Positions 1 through 11,498 of a stretch of 64,000 bases of DNA are shown one piece after another. The DNA is from Alitta virens. Lineage: Eukaryota > Annelida > Polychaeta > Phyllodocida > Nereididae. Both the position numbers and the translations under genes were made by a program. The number at the start of each line of letters is the position of its first letter. Position 1 is the first letter of the stretch. The stretch is from the NCBI GenBank assembly GCA_932294295.1, contig OW028579.1, positions 4,125,370-4,189,369 of the forward strand, in the 5' to 3' direction. Under the pieces are notes generated by a model. It searched no databases, was not told the origin of the DNA, and was given only the letters and a program-made list of their open reading frames with translations.

Positions 1-365
1 TTTGCTGATAAAAAAAGCAGGAGATAAAAAAGATAGGCTAGGTCAGAGGAGGCAGTGGCATCAGTCACATCCTACTCTCCATATACCTAGCACTCCCTAA
101 GCCTAGTGCTCCCAACCATTAATTGCTCCCTATACCTAGTACTCTCTACACCTTGCTCACCCTACACCTAGTGCTCCTTACAACTAGCTTTCCATAACTA
201 GTCCTGACTTGAATGACCTCTTAGGTTAACATGTCATTAAACACAATAACGCTAATCAAAAGCCTCTCCCTCAGACACACCTATCAATCCACAAATGCCA
301 TGTGGGTTTGGCATCAAATCAGGCAATTGAAATATATACAGCATGGGACTAACCCTCTGCAGTAG

Positions 366-725
366 ATTATTGCTGTCATAAAACAGGTTCTGAGGCATCA
401 TTTTACACCTGGAACACCAATTCATCCGTGTGATGACTGTTGGTTACTGCAGCTCTCGCCTGCTGATGAGGTAGACTCCAGTGATCCTCCCCTCAGAAAC
501 ATTGAAATGGAACCAGATTATACTTCTGCTGGTGATCCTGGAATAACTCAGGCAAATTCCAACTCTGACGATGAAGAACTTAGTGATTATTCACCAGTCT
601 GTAACAATGTGGTGGAACATGACCCGGAAACTTCCCTAAAGCTGCTTGCTGATTATAATCAGACATGTGCATGCCAAATGCTTTTAACCAGATCTATCAT
701 ACCAAATAGTAATGTAGAGCCCTGA
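366..725 (+). CDS. Unrecognised acidic ORF, possibly the end of a gene or old element
   Basis: An open frame runs from after a TAG at 363 to TGA at 723-725, with the only useful ATG at 507. The product has HPCDDCWLLQLSPADEVD, NSNSDDEELSDYSPV and a hydrophilic end. It has a more balanced codon composition than the repeat DNA that follows, but no recognisable domain, and no acceptor gives a clean phase. Could be chance. Confidence 0.22.
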   Translation: MIAVIKQVLRHHFTPGTPIHPCDDCWLLQLSPADEVDSSDPPLRNIEMEPDYTSAGDPGITQANSNSDDEELSDYSPVCNNVVEHDPETSLKLLADYNQTCACQMLLTRSIIPNSNVEP

Positions 726-789
726 AGTTGTGCAACACTTTCATCACAGTGATTTGAACCCATTCCTGCTACTCCAGTCTCTCACACTG

Positions 790-1835
790 GATCCCAATCC
801 ACCAAAAGACATCCCACTTCTACCTACTGCTCGCACCAGCATCCCTCCTTCCCCCATATCATCTAATGATCTCCAAACCCAATCTAACATCCATCAAACC
901 CCAACTCTCACAACTACCTACTGCTGCTCATACCAACTTCCCCTGTGTCATCTTAACATGACGTCTCCAGTCCCAAAATCAGTCCCCAACTCCCCAAACT
1001 ACCTACTGCTGCTCACACCAGCTTCCCCCCATGTCATCCCAATATGACATCTCCAAACCCAGCATCCATGAACCCATCTTCTGCAACTACCAACCTGCTG
1101 GTCATGCCAGCAATGCAATGCATCCCTCCTTCCTCCCAGGTCATCTTATCATGACATCTCCAAATCCAATTTAACATCCATGAAACAACAACTACCTACT
1201 GCTCCTCATACCAGCCTTCCCCCACTCCCTACATCATCTCATCATCTCCAAACCCAATTTAACATCCATGAAACCCCAACTCCCACAACTACCTACTGCT
1301 CCTCATACCAGCCTTCCCCCACTCCCTACATCATCTCATCATCTCCAAACCCAATTTAACATCCATGAAACCCCAACTCCCACAACTACCTACTGCTGCT
1401 CACACCAGCTTCCCACATCATTTCATCATGACATCTCCAGTCCCAACATCAGTCTACATCTTCCATAAGTACCTACTGCTGCTTCACACCAGCTTCCCCT
1501 TCCCCCCATGTCATCTCGTCATCTCCAAATCAAACATCCATCAAATTCAAACTCCCAAAACTACCTACTGCTGCTCACACCAGCATCGCCCCTTCCCCAC
1601 ATCCTCTCATCATGACATCTGCAAAGCCAACATTAGTCTACAACTCCCCCGGATACATGCTGCTGATCACACCAGCAATCTCACTTTCCCACATCATCTC
1701 AGCAACTCCCCTTCTGCCACATCTACCTACAGCTGGTCATACCAACATCCCACCTTCTCTCCATATCATCTTATCATGACATCTCCAAACCAAATGTCCA
1801 CCAAATCCCACAACTACCTACTCAAGACGTTTTTT
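790..1835 (+). repeat. Minisatellite array 1, unit about 90 bp, pyrimidine-rich
   Basis: Imperfect tandem copies built around ACTACCTACTGCTGCTCACA, then CCAGCTTCCCC, CATGTCATCTCATCATGACA and CTCCAAACCCAACATCCATC. About eleven copies are visible, some shortened. Open frames here (rich in Pro, Thr, Ser and His) are repeat translations, not genes. Confidence 0.85.
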
Positions 1836-4800
1836 ATTTACTTATAGTAACAATAGCCAAATTTTGTTGCTTGCATTATGCCACCCCAGGAGTTACAGAG
1901 AGACCCATTCATGCTCCATTTGTCATTCATTTATAACTATTATCAGGTGATAACGGTGTTGATGATGATACATAATACGTATATATGTTGATGATGATAC
2001 ATGGTATATACATGATATGCTGATGATGATACATGATATGTATACAGATATTTAGATGAGTATGACCCTGATTTGGTTGGGTGATGATGAAAAAAGAACT
2101 GTATGACATGCTGTCTATTGGGGACAGCAGTACCCCTGCATCGAACAACAAAGAAGCAATACATTTATAAAGGTTTTATGCCCCCCCCCCAAACTTTGTT
2201 GCAGGGGCATAATTTCAATGGCCAATTATTTATCATCGATTATTCCGGCAAATGTAACAATTTTGTGTATCACAATCAGACTGATACACTGCATGCACAA
2301 TTATTATGTAAGTCACTCTTTTGAGAATATTCTAGCAATAAAGTGTCAGGGTGACTTCAAGTCATTTTTATTTACTTGTTGAAGTTGTACAGACATAATC
2401 TGTAAATGTTGTTGCTATATAAGCAGTGAATATTAGTGAATCAGAAATGACCAATAAAGTTTGATGAACATTGGAATAAAAGTAATGTATGTAACCCGGA
2501 TTTATGTAACATAACTTTGTAATATGGTGTGATAAAAAACTAATTTTGTATTATTTTCAAAATATCAATCCAATCTGTTTACAAATTCTAATGTTTCAGG
2601 AGCCTTTTGGCAATTTTTCCAATTATCTGTAGCTTTTTAAAATACAAGGCATGCTTATTATATGCTTTAATGACCCCTCATTCACTGCACATATTCATAT
2701 ATTCAGTCTGACCATAAGGTTTGGTGATCACTCGACATAATTTCAAGAATCAAATTGATCAGATTTGACTATCTATTGATATTCTACATAATGAAGTAGA
2801 TTAATTGATCTGTAGAGCAAGTGCCCATAAGTATAAAATAGACAAAAAATTACATTACCTCTCCTTATGAAGTTTAGTAAGGTTAGGAAATGGCTAATTT
2901 TGGATTGTGATAGCAGAGTTCACCTAATACATTCAAAAGGTCAATGCCGCTGTTTCAGACAAAAACATTTGTACTAATTGATCTGAAATAACATAAGTTG
3001 AAATGACCCATATACAGGGAATTACATTTAAATTTAAATGTGCTGCAAATATTCTTGCCACTGCTTGTGTGACCAGAAAAACGTATAAATATTTTAAAAT
3101 CATAGCATAGGCTCATTTTATAAATGATTACTCCGAAGTGACAAGCAAAACACCCAAAGGTCTGAAATTCATCAAAGAGGGCTGGAATTTAACCTTCCTA
3201 ATGATGGCCCCTGCAAACACGACAACTTTGAATAATATTAGCACTCACTCATTGGGACAATATTTGACAAAAAATGTTCCAAAACAGATTGTGTATATTG
3301 CCGCAAGCATTTCTAGGGTCCACACTTTCATATTGTTACATTATGCTCAAAAAATATTGCCACAAAATTATTTAACTTTGATAATGTGAATATCTGTGCC
3401 ATATTTACAAAAAAAAAGTTATTAAACACATTGCAAGTAGGATTTTATTCACCTTATGAAAATGTGTTCTGCCATTATTTCAATAATGTTTTGTTATAAT
3501 ATGATTAATGATGGTGCTGCAACTGTTTCTAGGTCCACACTATCATAATGTTACATTATGCTCAAATAATATTGTCACAACATCAGGTAAATGATAATAT
3601 GTATGTTGTGATGATGTCTGTGCAGTATTTTAAAAAATATCATTAAAAACATTGCTGCAATGTTTTTATTGACATTATGAAAATATTAATTTAAATTTAC
3701 AAGCGCCATCTAGGGTTTATATGCATCTGGTAGCCATTTTGATATGGAGAAAGTTTTCAATTCTCAGCAAAAAAATCCAGGAAAATCTGCGAAATAGGTT
3801 GGTATTTTTATTATTTTTTTGTAGCATTGTCAGTGATAAGTCATTGTAGAAACAAATGAAGATTAATTCCCTTCGAAATGTGATTTGTTTGTTGCCCAGT
3901 CAGCCCCTTAACAATTTGCAACACCATAAATGAATGACAACACAGTCACTGATGTCATGCAAATGAAAATAATATATAGCTTGCTGAGTTTCAATTCAAA
4001 CTTCTTTTTTTTTTTAATAATTTTCAAAGGTGTATACTGATGTAGAAGTGGACCTAATCATGAGCCTGGCTGACAACAAGACATGATGTGGAGAGATATA
4101 TCACTGTGAATGCTCACCAACTATTGCCATTTATATATTCAGTATTAAAAGAACTAATTGCGGTTTTGTTGAAGTTTATAACTGCCAGATACTGATCGAA
4201 TGTTCATTTGAAAATAAAGATTTTCTCTCCTTATTCCAGACATGTCGCTGTTTTTTTTTGTTTTTTTTTAAATCTAAATCATATTATAAAATATTGTCAA
4301 AATCTTTGTTCTTAATATTTGGAAAATATTGCTTTAGAGGGTTCAGGTTCCACACTTCAATCTTGTGTCAATATGTTCTGCAAGTAGTCACAGTATTTGT
4401 TCAATACAATAATATCAATGTCATGAGTATCTTCTGGCTATATTTCAGGGAAACATGTGCAATAATTTTTCTACTGTGGACACTTTAATGTGGTGACAAT
4501 ATGATCTGCAATACTCTCAAAATGTTAGTTAAACATGTCAAGGCTGTATAAATATTCTCACAATATTGTATTGGAAGAATTACTTATATAAATAATCTGA
4601 TTGTTCTAACAATATATTCATAATATTTTTGGGAATATTATAAGAAATGTTGCCGCACACTTTTCTAGGGTCCACACTTTCATACTGCAACAATGTGATC
4701 TACAATTTTGTGACAATATTATACAAATGTTGTGATGAGATTGTCACAATATGCTTGTGTTTGCAGGGGCTGTAGTGGGTCATTTCAACTTCTTAGCCCA

Positions 4801-5060
4801 AAAATGGGACTGGAAAATTCTTAGAATTACTTAATCGCACTCTGATCTGAAAAATATGCCACAGACCTGTGATAGTGGTATGATATTACTGTATATTTGA
4901 AATTTCGTTGCTGTCACAAAATGTTTTGATATATTTCAAGTATGCTTTTATATAATGTTATTCCATCGCTGTCATGCTATTCAACAAGTTATCATTCCAT
5001 TAATTGTCCAAAATATAGTGGTAAGGTGATGAGCTGGTGAGTTGCCTAATAATTATTATT
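1836..5060. other. Gene-free region with a dispersed TCCACACTTTCATA repeat
   Basis: No coding exon seen. From about 3310 to 4770 a degenerate motif, TAGGGTCCACACTTTCATA followed by a TTACATTATGCTC-like tail, recurs near 3315, 3530, 4345, 4475 and 4665, each time before AT-rich sequence with ATATTGTCACAA. Confidence 0.5.
1950..2047 (+). repeat. Short tandem repeat around TGATGATGATACATGATATG
   Basis: Three to four copies of about 28 bp beginning GTTGATGATGATACAT, followed by AT-rich GTATATA sequence. Confidence 0.65.
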
Positions 5061-5757
5061 CAAAACCTCAGCCTCCAACCCCCTTAACTACCTACTGTTA
5101 TCTCATCATAACATCTCCAAAACCAAATAATTATGCACACTAAAATTTCCTATTTTGTGCTTTATTTAACATTATACATAAGCGACGTGAATGTTTTTGT
5201 TATCACATAAAGTGTTTTCCTGGGGTAGAGCTAGATTAATTTCAGAGACTATTGCTTGTTAAATATCAGAATTATTGAAACATAACACATTTGCATAATA
5301 ATTGTGCACGCAGTTATGTGTCTAATAGAAAGTGTTTGATATATTTAATGAAACCAGAAAGACTATGTAATCAATTTTTTTCTTTTATGCAAAGTGGTAC
5401 ATGATTATAAATATATGGAATGCGGAATCTAACATTATTTACCTACTGCTGCTCACACAAGCATCCCCCTTCCCCCTTAACTACCTACAACTGCTCACAC
5501 CTGCTTCTCCCCATGTTATCTCATCATAACATCTTCAAAACCCAACATCCAACAAACGCCAACTCCCACAACTATCTACTTCTGCTCAGACCAGCATCCC
5601 TCCCTTCCCCATGTCATCTCTAAACCCAACATCAGTCCCCAACTCCCACAACTACCTAATGCTGCTCACACTAGCTACCTACTCTTGATCACACATCATC
5701 TCATCATGATATCTCCAGTCCCAGCCTCAGTCCCCACTCCAGCATCCTCCCTTTGCC
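5060..5757 (+). repeat. Minisatellite array 2, same family as array 1
   Basis: About five degraded units with the same phrases (ACTACCTACTGCTGCTCACA, CATGTCATCTCATCATGA), interrupted at 5130-5430 by unrelated AT-rich DNA. Same orientation as the array at 790-1835, 3.3 kb away. Confidence 0.75.
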
Positions 5758-7260
5758 ATGTCATATCATCTTGACACTGGGCGCTCACCTTCGTGCACTT
5801 CAGTGGAGCTGAACCCCGATCCTCAATACACACTCCTTCCATGTAAAACGCCAAGTAATATCATGCTGTATCACAGGGAATCAGTTTTTTCACTGTATTT
5901 GTTAAACAAGTCTTCAGAGAATCTAATCACTTCACTTGTTCATAGTTCTAATCAAAACGATTTTGTGATCTGGTTTATCAGGATAATTTTAGTTGTCCTG
6001 GAGCAATTGAACCAGACTTGAAGAAACCATGTCGAGGATGTTTAATAGTAGGTTTAGGTTGCATAATGAACAAAAACCTTCAAAATAAGTGTGACAGATC
6101 GATATCTGAATATATGTACATAGTAATTTACTTATTATCCCCAGATGGAGCCTTAAGCAATGTATCAATGCCATTTAAATAGATTTGAGGGCTCTGATCT
6201 CTCAAATCCTGCGAGACCATTTTTTTATGTAAATATTCATTATCAGTAGTAAATAAGATATAATATGTTTTGAGTTTAGTGTAAACATCTAACTAAACCT
6301 GTGATGAGCCAAATGTAAGCCTAGACCAATGCAAGGTTAAGTAGTTTCAATCTGTCTTGAATATCTATTTTGTAGAAATGTTAAATCAACCACATAAATG
6401 TCATGATTAATTTATTTTGAAGCTATTATTGAAACAATTACATTATGTTATTTGACATTATTGCAATAACAGTCAATGCTATTTTATTCACAGTGCTAAT
6501 CTACCATTGATTGGTGCCCCGAGGTTTTAATATATTGGAAACCTGATTTCTGCATCCTACAATGATTAAAGGTGATGGTTATGATATTGCAAATTTATAT
6601 ATATTCATACATTATTATTTTTTTATGTGTAAATTTGAGAAAATAGATCACTTTGTTAAATCCAGTCCATGGGTTATAATTTAGAAGGAACTAAGAAGCA
6701 AGTATATTGGGTGGTATTACTCATCATTGCAGAACCAGAATGTTGCATTTGCTTATTCACATGATGTGATAAAGTACATTGCCTGGCCTGACAGACCTAT
6801 ATCATTGCATATATCACAGGTGGTAGCTGTAACTCTTGAACCAACAGTTTATATTATATCATATACACGAGGTCGTTCTTAATCAATATACAGTGTAGTA
6901 TTCATCCATATTCCATGATGTCTAAGTAGGGAATGCTCTCTGGGGAAAAAAGGAGCTGTTCTAGGTTCCTATTTCATGGCATGTGTAATTATGGTGAAAA
7001 AAGGTTATACCAACTCACCCTTGACTAAGTGTCAGGCGAGGTGAATGACACGCGCCCCGAACAAGCAGCCAGTCATACCTGACTGAACACCCTTACCACC
7101 TTGTCAGGATTTGAATAAAATTTAATATCCTAACGGATATTACAATTATACTGTTAATGGAACCGTGACATACATTTTGATTAGCATACCGGTACATTTA
7201 ACAAAAATTACAAATACCTTGTCCATCCATTGAACCGTGAAGTACCCGTGAAGTACAATT
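5758..7260. other. No feature seen
   Basis: AT-rich DNA without an exon that can be supported on either strand. A possible minus-strand exon at about 7025-7085 has a donor but no homology. Confidence 0.4.
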
Positions 7261-7271
7261 ATTTAGGTCAC

Positions 7272-7415
7272 GGATACATTAGATAATTACCTATCTAATT
7301 ACCTATCTAATTAGACCCAATTATAGGTAATTAGACCCAATTATAGGTAATTAGACCCCAATTATAGGTAATTAGACCCCAATTAGACCCCTAATTAGAC
7401 CCCTAATTAGACAAT
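7272..7415 (+). repeat. Minisatellite of TAATTAGACCCAATTATAGG units
   Basis: Six to eight units of about 20-22 bp, beginning as ATCTAATTACCT and ending as shortened AATTAGACCCCT copies. AATTAGG/CCTAATT halves make it partly self-complementary. Confidence 0.85.
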
Positions 7416-7879
7416 TTCATAAGGTGTCTTATACTACTTAAAGGCATTTCCCGAGCATGGTGCTTCTGGGGATTTTTGTTCTTACAATAAGTTCATTTTA
7501 TCAACATATTTTTATATATTTATTGTTAGTTATCTTTTGGACAATAATTTGTCAATATATTGTCATCAAATGACAACAAAAACATTACTTCAAAAAATTA
7601 TGTCACTGTTATCTTCCGTGCATTTACTTTTAATGCTATCTGCAAAATTCAGTATGCCTACCTTTAAAAATGTATGAAAACTATATTTATCACTCTTAAA
7701 GTGTTAAAATTGGATTTCCTGACTCCTTACAAGCTTAGAGAACACATTTAATGCTATTTCGGGTTGGCCATTTTGAAATCCAAGATGGCATAGGAAAATT
7801 TTGAAACATTTGGTTTTTCGAACATGTCCCTAAGAGTTGCCAAAAAGAATACATCACGGCCCTGACTCGTATTGTGTAA

Positions 7880-9590
7880 AGCCCCCATCTCACTTAGCCG
7901 GTTTTACCGTAGTGAACCCGTAGTATGAAATAACGGTTACGCAACGCGCTTCCTGGCTCCAACCCGACGGCTATCCGTGGATACCCGGCGATGCCAGTCG
8001 AGTCACTCCTGGGACTTGTGGCCAAGCCGGGAGGTTCGGAGCCGCTAGCCGGGTATGCCATGCATACATGGCATACCCGTGGCAAACTCCCGGGGGTCCA
8101 AAAACCGTCATAAGTCGGCGGATTACCCGTCGAAGTTGGCGAGTTATCCGTCCCTAATTTTAGTCGTAGTAAACCCGACGGCTTGTTGAGAGTACTAGGG
8201 GTAAGTCGACGAGTAGTACGGGTGACTCGCCAACTGCTACCAGGGTCAGCATCAGCATAGGCAGGGAGGGGGGTTGCATATACTTTAAAAGGCTGCTGCT
8301 CCCTAAATATTGTCCAATTTTCGTCAAATAAAGACTGAATTGTATTATAGTTCATACTGATTCCATATGTGTTTTTGGATTGAAAATAGACTAAATATTA
8401 AGTGAGATACTTGTCTGAGAAGGCAGGTAGGCTGGCGGCGGCAAACAGGGGTGCTCCCGCAAACGTCCATGCCCAGACTGTATCAATATAGTCTATATAT
8501 GATAAGAATGTTGCAAATGAACTAATTAGATAAAAACCGCATTGTTCTATCATGTATTGAAGCCAAGTAATTGCAAGTTGAAGTTTTGCACTGTCAAACA
8601 TCTTCAGGCGAGTTAAAGATCGACGTTTTTAGTTAAAGAAAGTCAGGTGAGAAGGCCAAGGCAAAATTAGAGCAGTTTCTTAAATTAAGGCCAAAGCCAA
8701 AGGTATAGGCCAAGGCAGGAAGGGGGTTTGTATATATTTTAAAAGGCTGCTGCTCCCCTAATATTAGTCAGATTTTCGTCAAATAAAGACTAAATTGTTC
8801 AGGAAAATGTGCAGAATTTATATAATAGACAAGGTGAGGAAAATTAATAAGGTATACTGGGCAAAAACAAGAATATTCTTGTCAAAAACGCCCCCAACAT
8901 TAATCGCTGTTCTTTAATGTAGATAGTGAGATAGATAGATAGATAGATATTTAGATGTGTAGATATGTAGATATGTAGATAGATAGATAGATAGTTTAGA
9001 GAGACAGTCAGATTTATATGCCTATTATATAATATAGAATATCTTGCTTAATATTTTCGATCCGAAAACACGTATGGAATCAGTATGAACTATACTACAA
9101 TCCAGTCTTTATTTGATGAAAAGTGGACTAGTATTAGGGGAGCAGCAGCCTTTTAAAGTATATACAACCCCCTCCACTGCTGCATGTACAAAATATCATT
9201 CGACGAGTGACTCGCCGGGTTCGATGGGTGACTCGCCGGGTTCTATGGGTGACTCGCTGACTTTCCCGTCGTTATATTTTAAAATGAGACCAGGCAACGT
9301 ACACGTCGAGTTACTCGTAGAAGCCGTCGAGTTACTCGTAGAACCCGTCGAGTAACCCCTGAAAGCTGTCGAGTCTCTCCTGGAATTTGTCCACTAATTG
9401 GCCGTAACCCGTCGAGTCACCCGTAGAACCCGTTGAGTCACCCATGGAACCCGTCAAGTCATCCGTAAAACCCTTTTTGCCGCCAAAATCCGTCACCAAC
9501 CCGGCGAAAAAAGCTGTTGGATAACCGTTACGTAATACTACGGCTTCAATGGCTTCACTACGGCAAAACCGGCTATGTGAGATGGGGGCT
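7880..9590. mobile_element. Non-autonomous PIF/Harbinger-like transposon, 1711 bp, TAA target duplication
   Basis: Seen: inverted ends AGCCCCCATCTCACTTAGCC and, from the right, AGCCCCCATCTCACATAGCC. The similarity continues inward for about 60 bp (GGTTTTACCGTAGTGAA, CGGTTACG). TAA flanks both ends (7877-7879 and 9591-9593). It shares end sequence with the Harbinger copy at 18676-21428. No transposase is encoded. The ends carry many copies of a 20-bp motif such as CCCGTCGAGTTACTCGTAGA (9170-9480), likely transposase-binding repeats. Three copies of a TATA-containing module (GGGAGCAGCAGCCTTTTAAA) occur at 8265-8350 and 8715-8800 on minus and 9090-9170 on plus. Confidence 0.85.
8925..8998 (+). 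repeat. GATA/GTAGATAT microsatellite
   Basis: (GATA)n mixed with GTAGATAT units, inside the Harbinger-like element. Confidence 0.9.
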
Positions 9591-9769
9591 TAATGATGAA
9601 ATAGTATTTCTGGGTACACAGTAGACTGATGCATCAGTCAGTCCCTACATGCAGATGTAGGGACTGAATCCAACCCATAGTTTTTTCCAGCCCTTAAGTC
9701 ATTTTCAAAAAGCCACTTTGGCAAACAATCATTATTTGAAGAATAATGCCAATTTTCAGACATAATCAC

Positions 9770-10068
9770 CAGACCTGCCAAGTATTTTTTTCCGACTTGC
9801 TGGATATTTCATTAAATTTTGCTGGAGATTTGGGTCTCGATGCTTGCGATTGCAATTTTGGTTATGATGATACCAAAAATTGAAATTTGCATGCTAGCAC
9901 ACATGAAATCATGACGATTTTGTGACGTTTTTGTGTGCTAAAACCATGGAACTGTATTACAATTTATGGTAAAACATTGCGGGAGGTTTGATGGAGCTTG
10001 CTGGAGTGCGGGAGAACCTATCAAAATGCGGGACACTCCCGCGAAATGCGGGAGACTTGGCAGGTCTG
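9770..10068. mobile_element. hAT-like MITE, 299 bp
   Basis: Terminal inverted repeats CAGACCTGCCAAG and CTTGGCAGGTCTG, flanked on both sides by AATCAC as a target duplication (hAT elements usually give 8 bp, of which 6 are seen). The interior has repeated TGCGGGA words near the right end. No coding capacity. Confidence 0.8.
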
Positions 10069-10689
10069 AATCACTCAAGTCATAACTGTAGGCAATTATT
10101 TCTCTACAATTGTGTATCATAATTGACCAAAAAGATGACATAATATCCCTAAGATAACAAAAATGTGCGGCAAAGTTGTGCTAAAAAAGTTGCAATGGTC
10201 ATGCCGTCCTCAAAAATATCAACAGATTAACGAATCGGCGCCTATGGCGTCACAAGCCATTCCTTGTGATCACACAAAAATTGTCATCACAAAATCACAG
10301 TAAAGATCTTAATGTGTTCTTATTTTAACCTGCAAACATTTACATACCTTGAAACACAACTATTGCTCATTTAAAGTTGCGAATCGATAGCGTTCGATCT
10401 TGTTTACTCGCTCATGATGCAACGACGTGGTGGCACGTGTGAGAATTTAGAGATTATAAAAGTTAGGAATTTTTTCGCTTATATGAAAGAGATTATCTAT
10501 TCCCAGAGGGAGCTGCAGTGAAATGACAGGTGCGCCACCACGCATGCAATAAATATCCTGAAATATTAGATTTTTAGCTCTTAAATTTGTGCAGTAGCTC
10601 TAATATAGTGAAATAATTTTATTGTAACAATTCGAAATCAAAATAAAATGAAAACAAACAACAGCCGTCATTTAACATGTTTCATGTTA

Positions 10690-10880
10690 GACGAATTGTG
10701 TGTGGATGATTTGTACGTCAAAAATTCACGGCTTTTGCGAGGCCTGAATTTGTACTATAATCACTTTTCTCGGCTTCTATTAGTCGGGATCTTTATCAAA
10801 TTTGGTTTTTAAGTTGCACGTTTGTATCGCGGTTCTAATGGTGTGCAATTTATAGCTGTACCTCAATAACTGTACGAAAG
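10690..10880. repeat. Dispersed repeat, copy 1 of a family of about 170 bp
   Basis: The stretch from GATTTGTACGTCAAAAATTC through CTCGGCTTCTATTAGTCGG to GGTTCTAATGGTGTGCAATT is closely matched at 53370-53530. It lies in the intron after the last visible GLUT exon. Family not recognised. Confidence 0.7.
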
Positions 10881-11052
10881 CGCAAGTAAAACAGTTTTGG
10901 CAGGATTTCCCTATGTTTGAAACCGCTTTAGGTACACAGGTCACATGAGAACTATCTATATTGATGCAGTAACAGACACCATTCATAAAATATATTGATT
11001 TGACACTTAAATATTTTCTTACAAAATACATTATAAAGAACAAACTACTTAC

Positions 11053-11498
11053 AATATTAATTCCTGACAGCTGCTGACATATGTTCAGATTGTAAATGAT
11101 TATATTGTTGTCTCTTTTGGAATCCTTATTAGAAGTTGGGACTTTTTTTTCCCCTCCCTTCAATGGTTCAGTTTCGCTATGATCACCCTTCAAATTATTG
11201 TTTTCTGATGACTGTGTAGTAATTTCTTGATCCGTTATAGCATCCTCAGAAGTTTCAGCAGTACTATTTTTTATCTCTGGCTGATCATCAGTCTTCCTAG
11301 TATTGTTTACTAATGATTGTGTAGCACTGTCGTGTCCTGTTTTATCACCCTCAAAAGTTTCAGCAGTACTATTTTTGTTCTCCGGCTGATCATCACCCTC
11401 AGAAGTTTCAGCAAGAAACCCAAAGTACCAGCTTAAAATGGATACGATGCTTGGAACAGCTGTAAGTGCAAGAAGAATAGGCCAAAATCGTTCTTTAC
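11053..11498 (-). CDS. SLC2/GLUT helix-6, expanded acidic central loop and helix-7 start
   Basis: The 446-bp exon (phase 1 to 0) begins with KERFWPILLALTAVPSIV, which matches helix 6 of GLUTs, and ends in ICQQLSGINI, the helix-7 QLS motif, before a GTAAGT donor. Between them the usual PESPR motif and loop helices are missing. Instead there is a stretch of about 120 residues rich in Glu, Asp, Ser, Thr and Asn, built from imperfect repeats (AETSEGDDQPENKNST, AETFEGDKTGHDS, DDQPEIKNSTAETSEDA). The DNA repeats share the same pattern, so the loop grew by tandem duplication. The following exon (rest of helix 7) was not found at lower coordinates. Confidence 0.8.

Noticed and set aside
730..1847. 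Pro/Thr/His-rich plus-strand ORFs
   Set aside because: They follow the minisatellite unit in several frames and have no domain.
7025..7085. Minus-strand exon with GTGAGT donor
   Set aside because: Searched for as the next GLUT exon, but the translation does not resemble GLUT helix 7-8.
10780..11052. Extension of the last GLUT exon reading to 10780
   Set aside because: It passes a strong GTAAGT donor and then translates a dispersed repeat; the protein no longer resembles GLUT.
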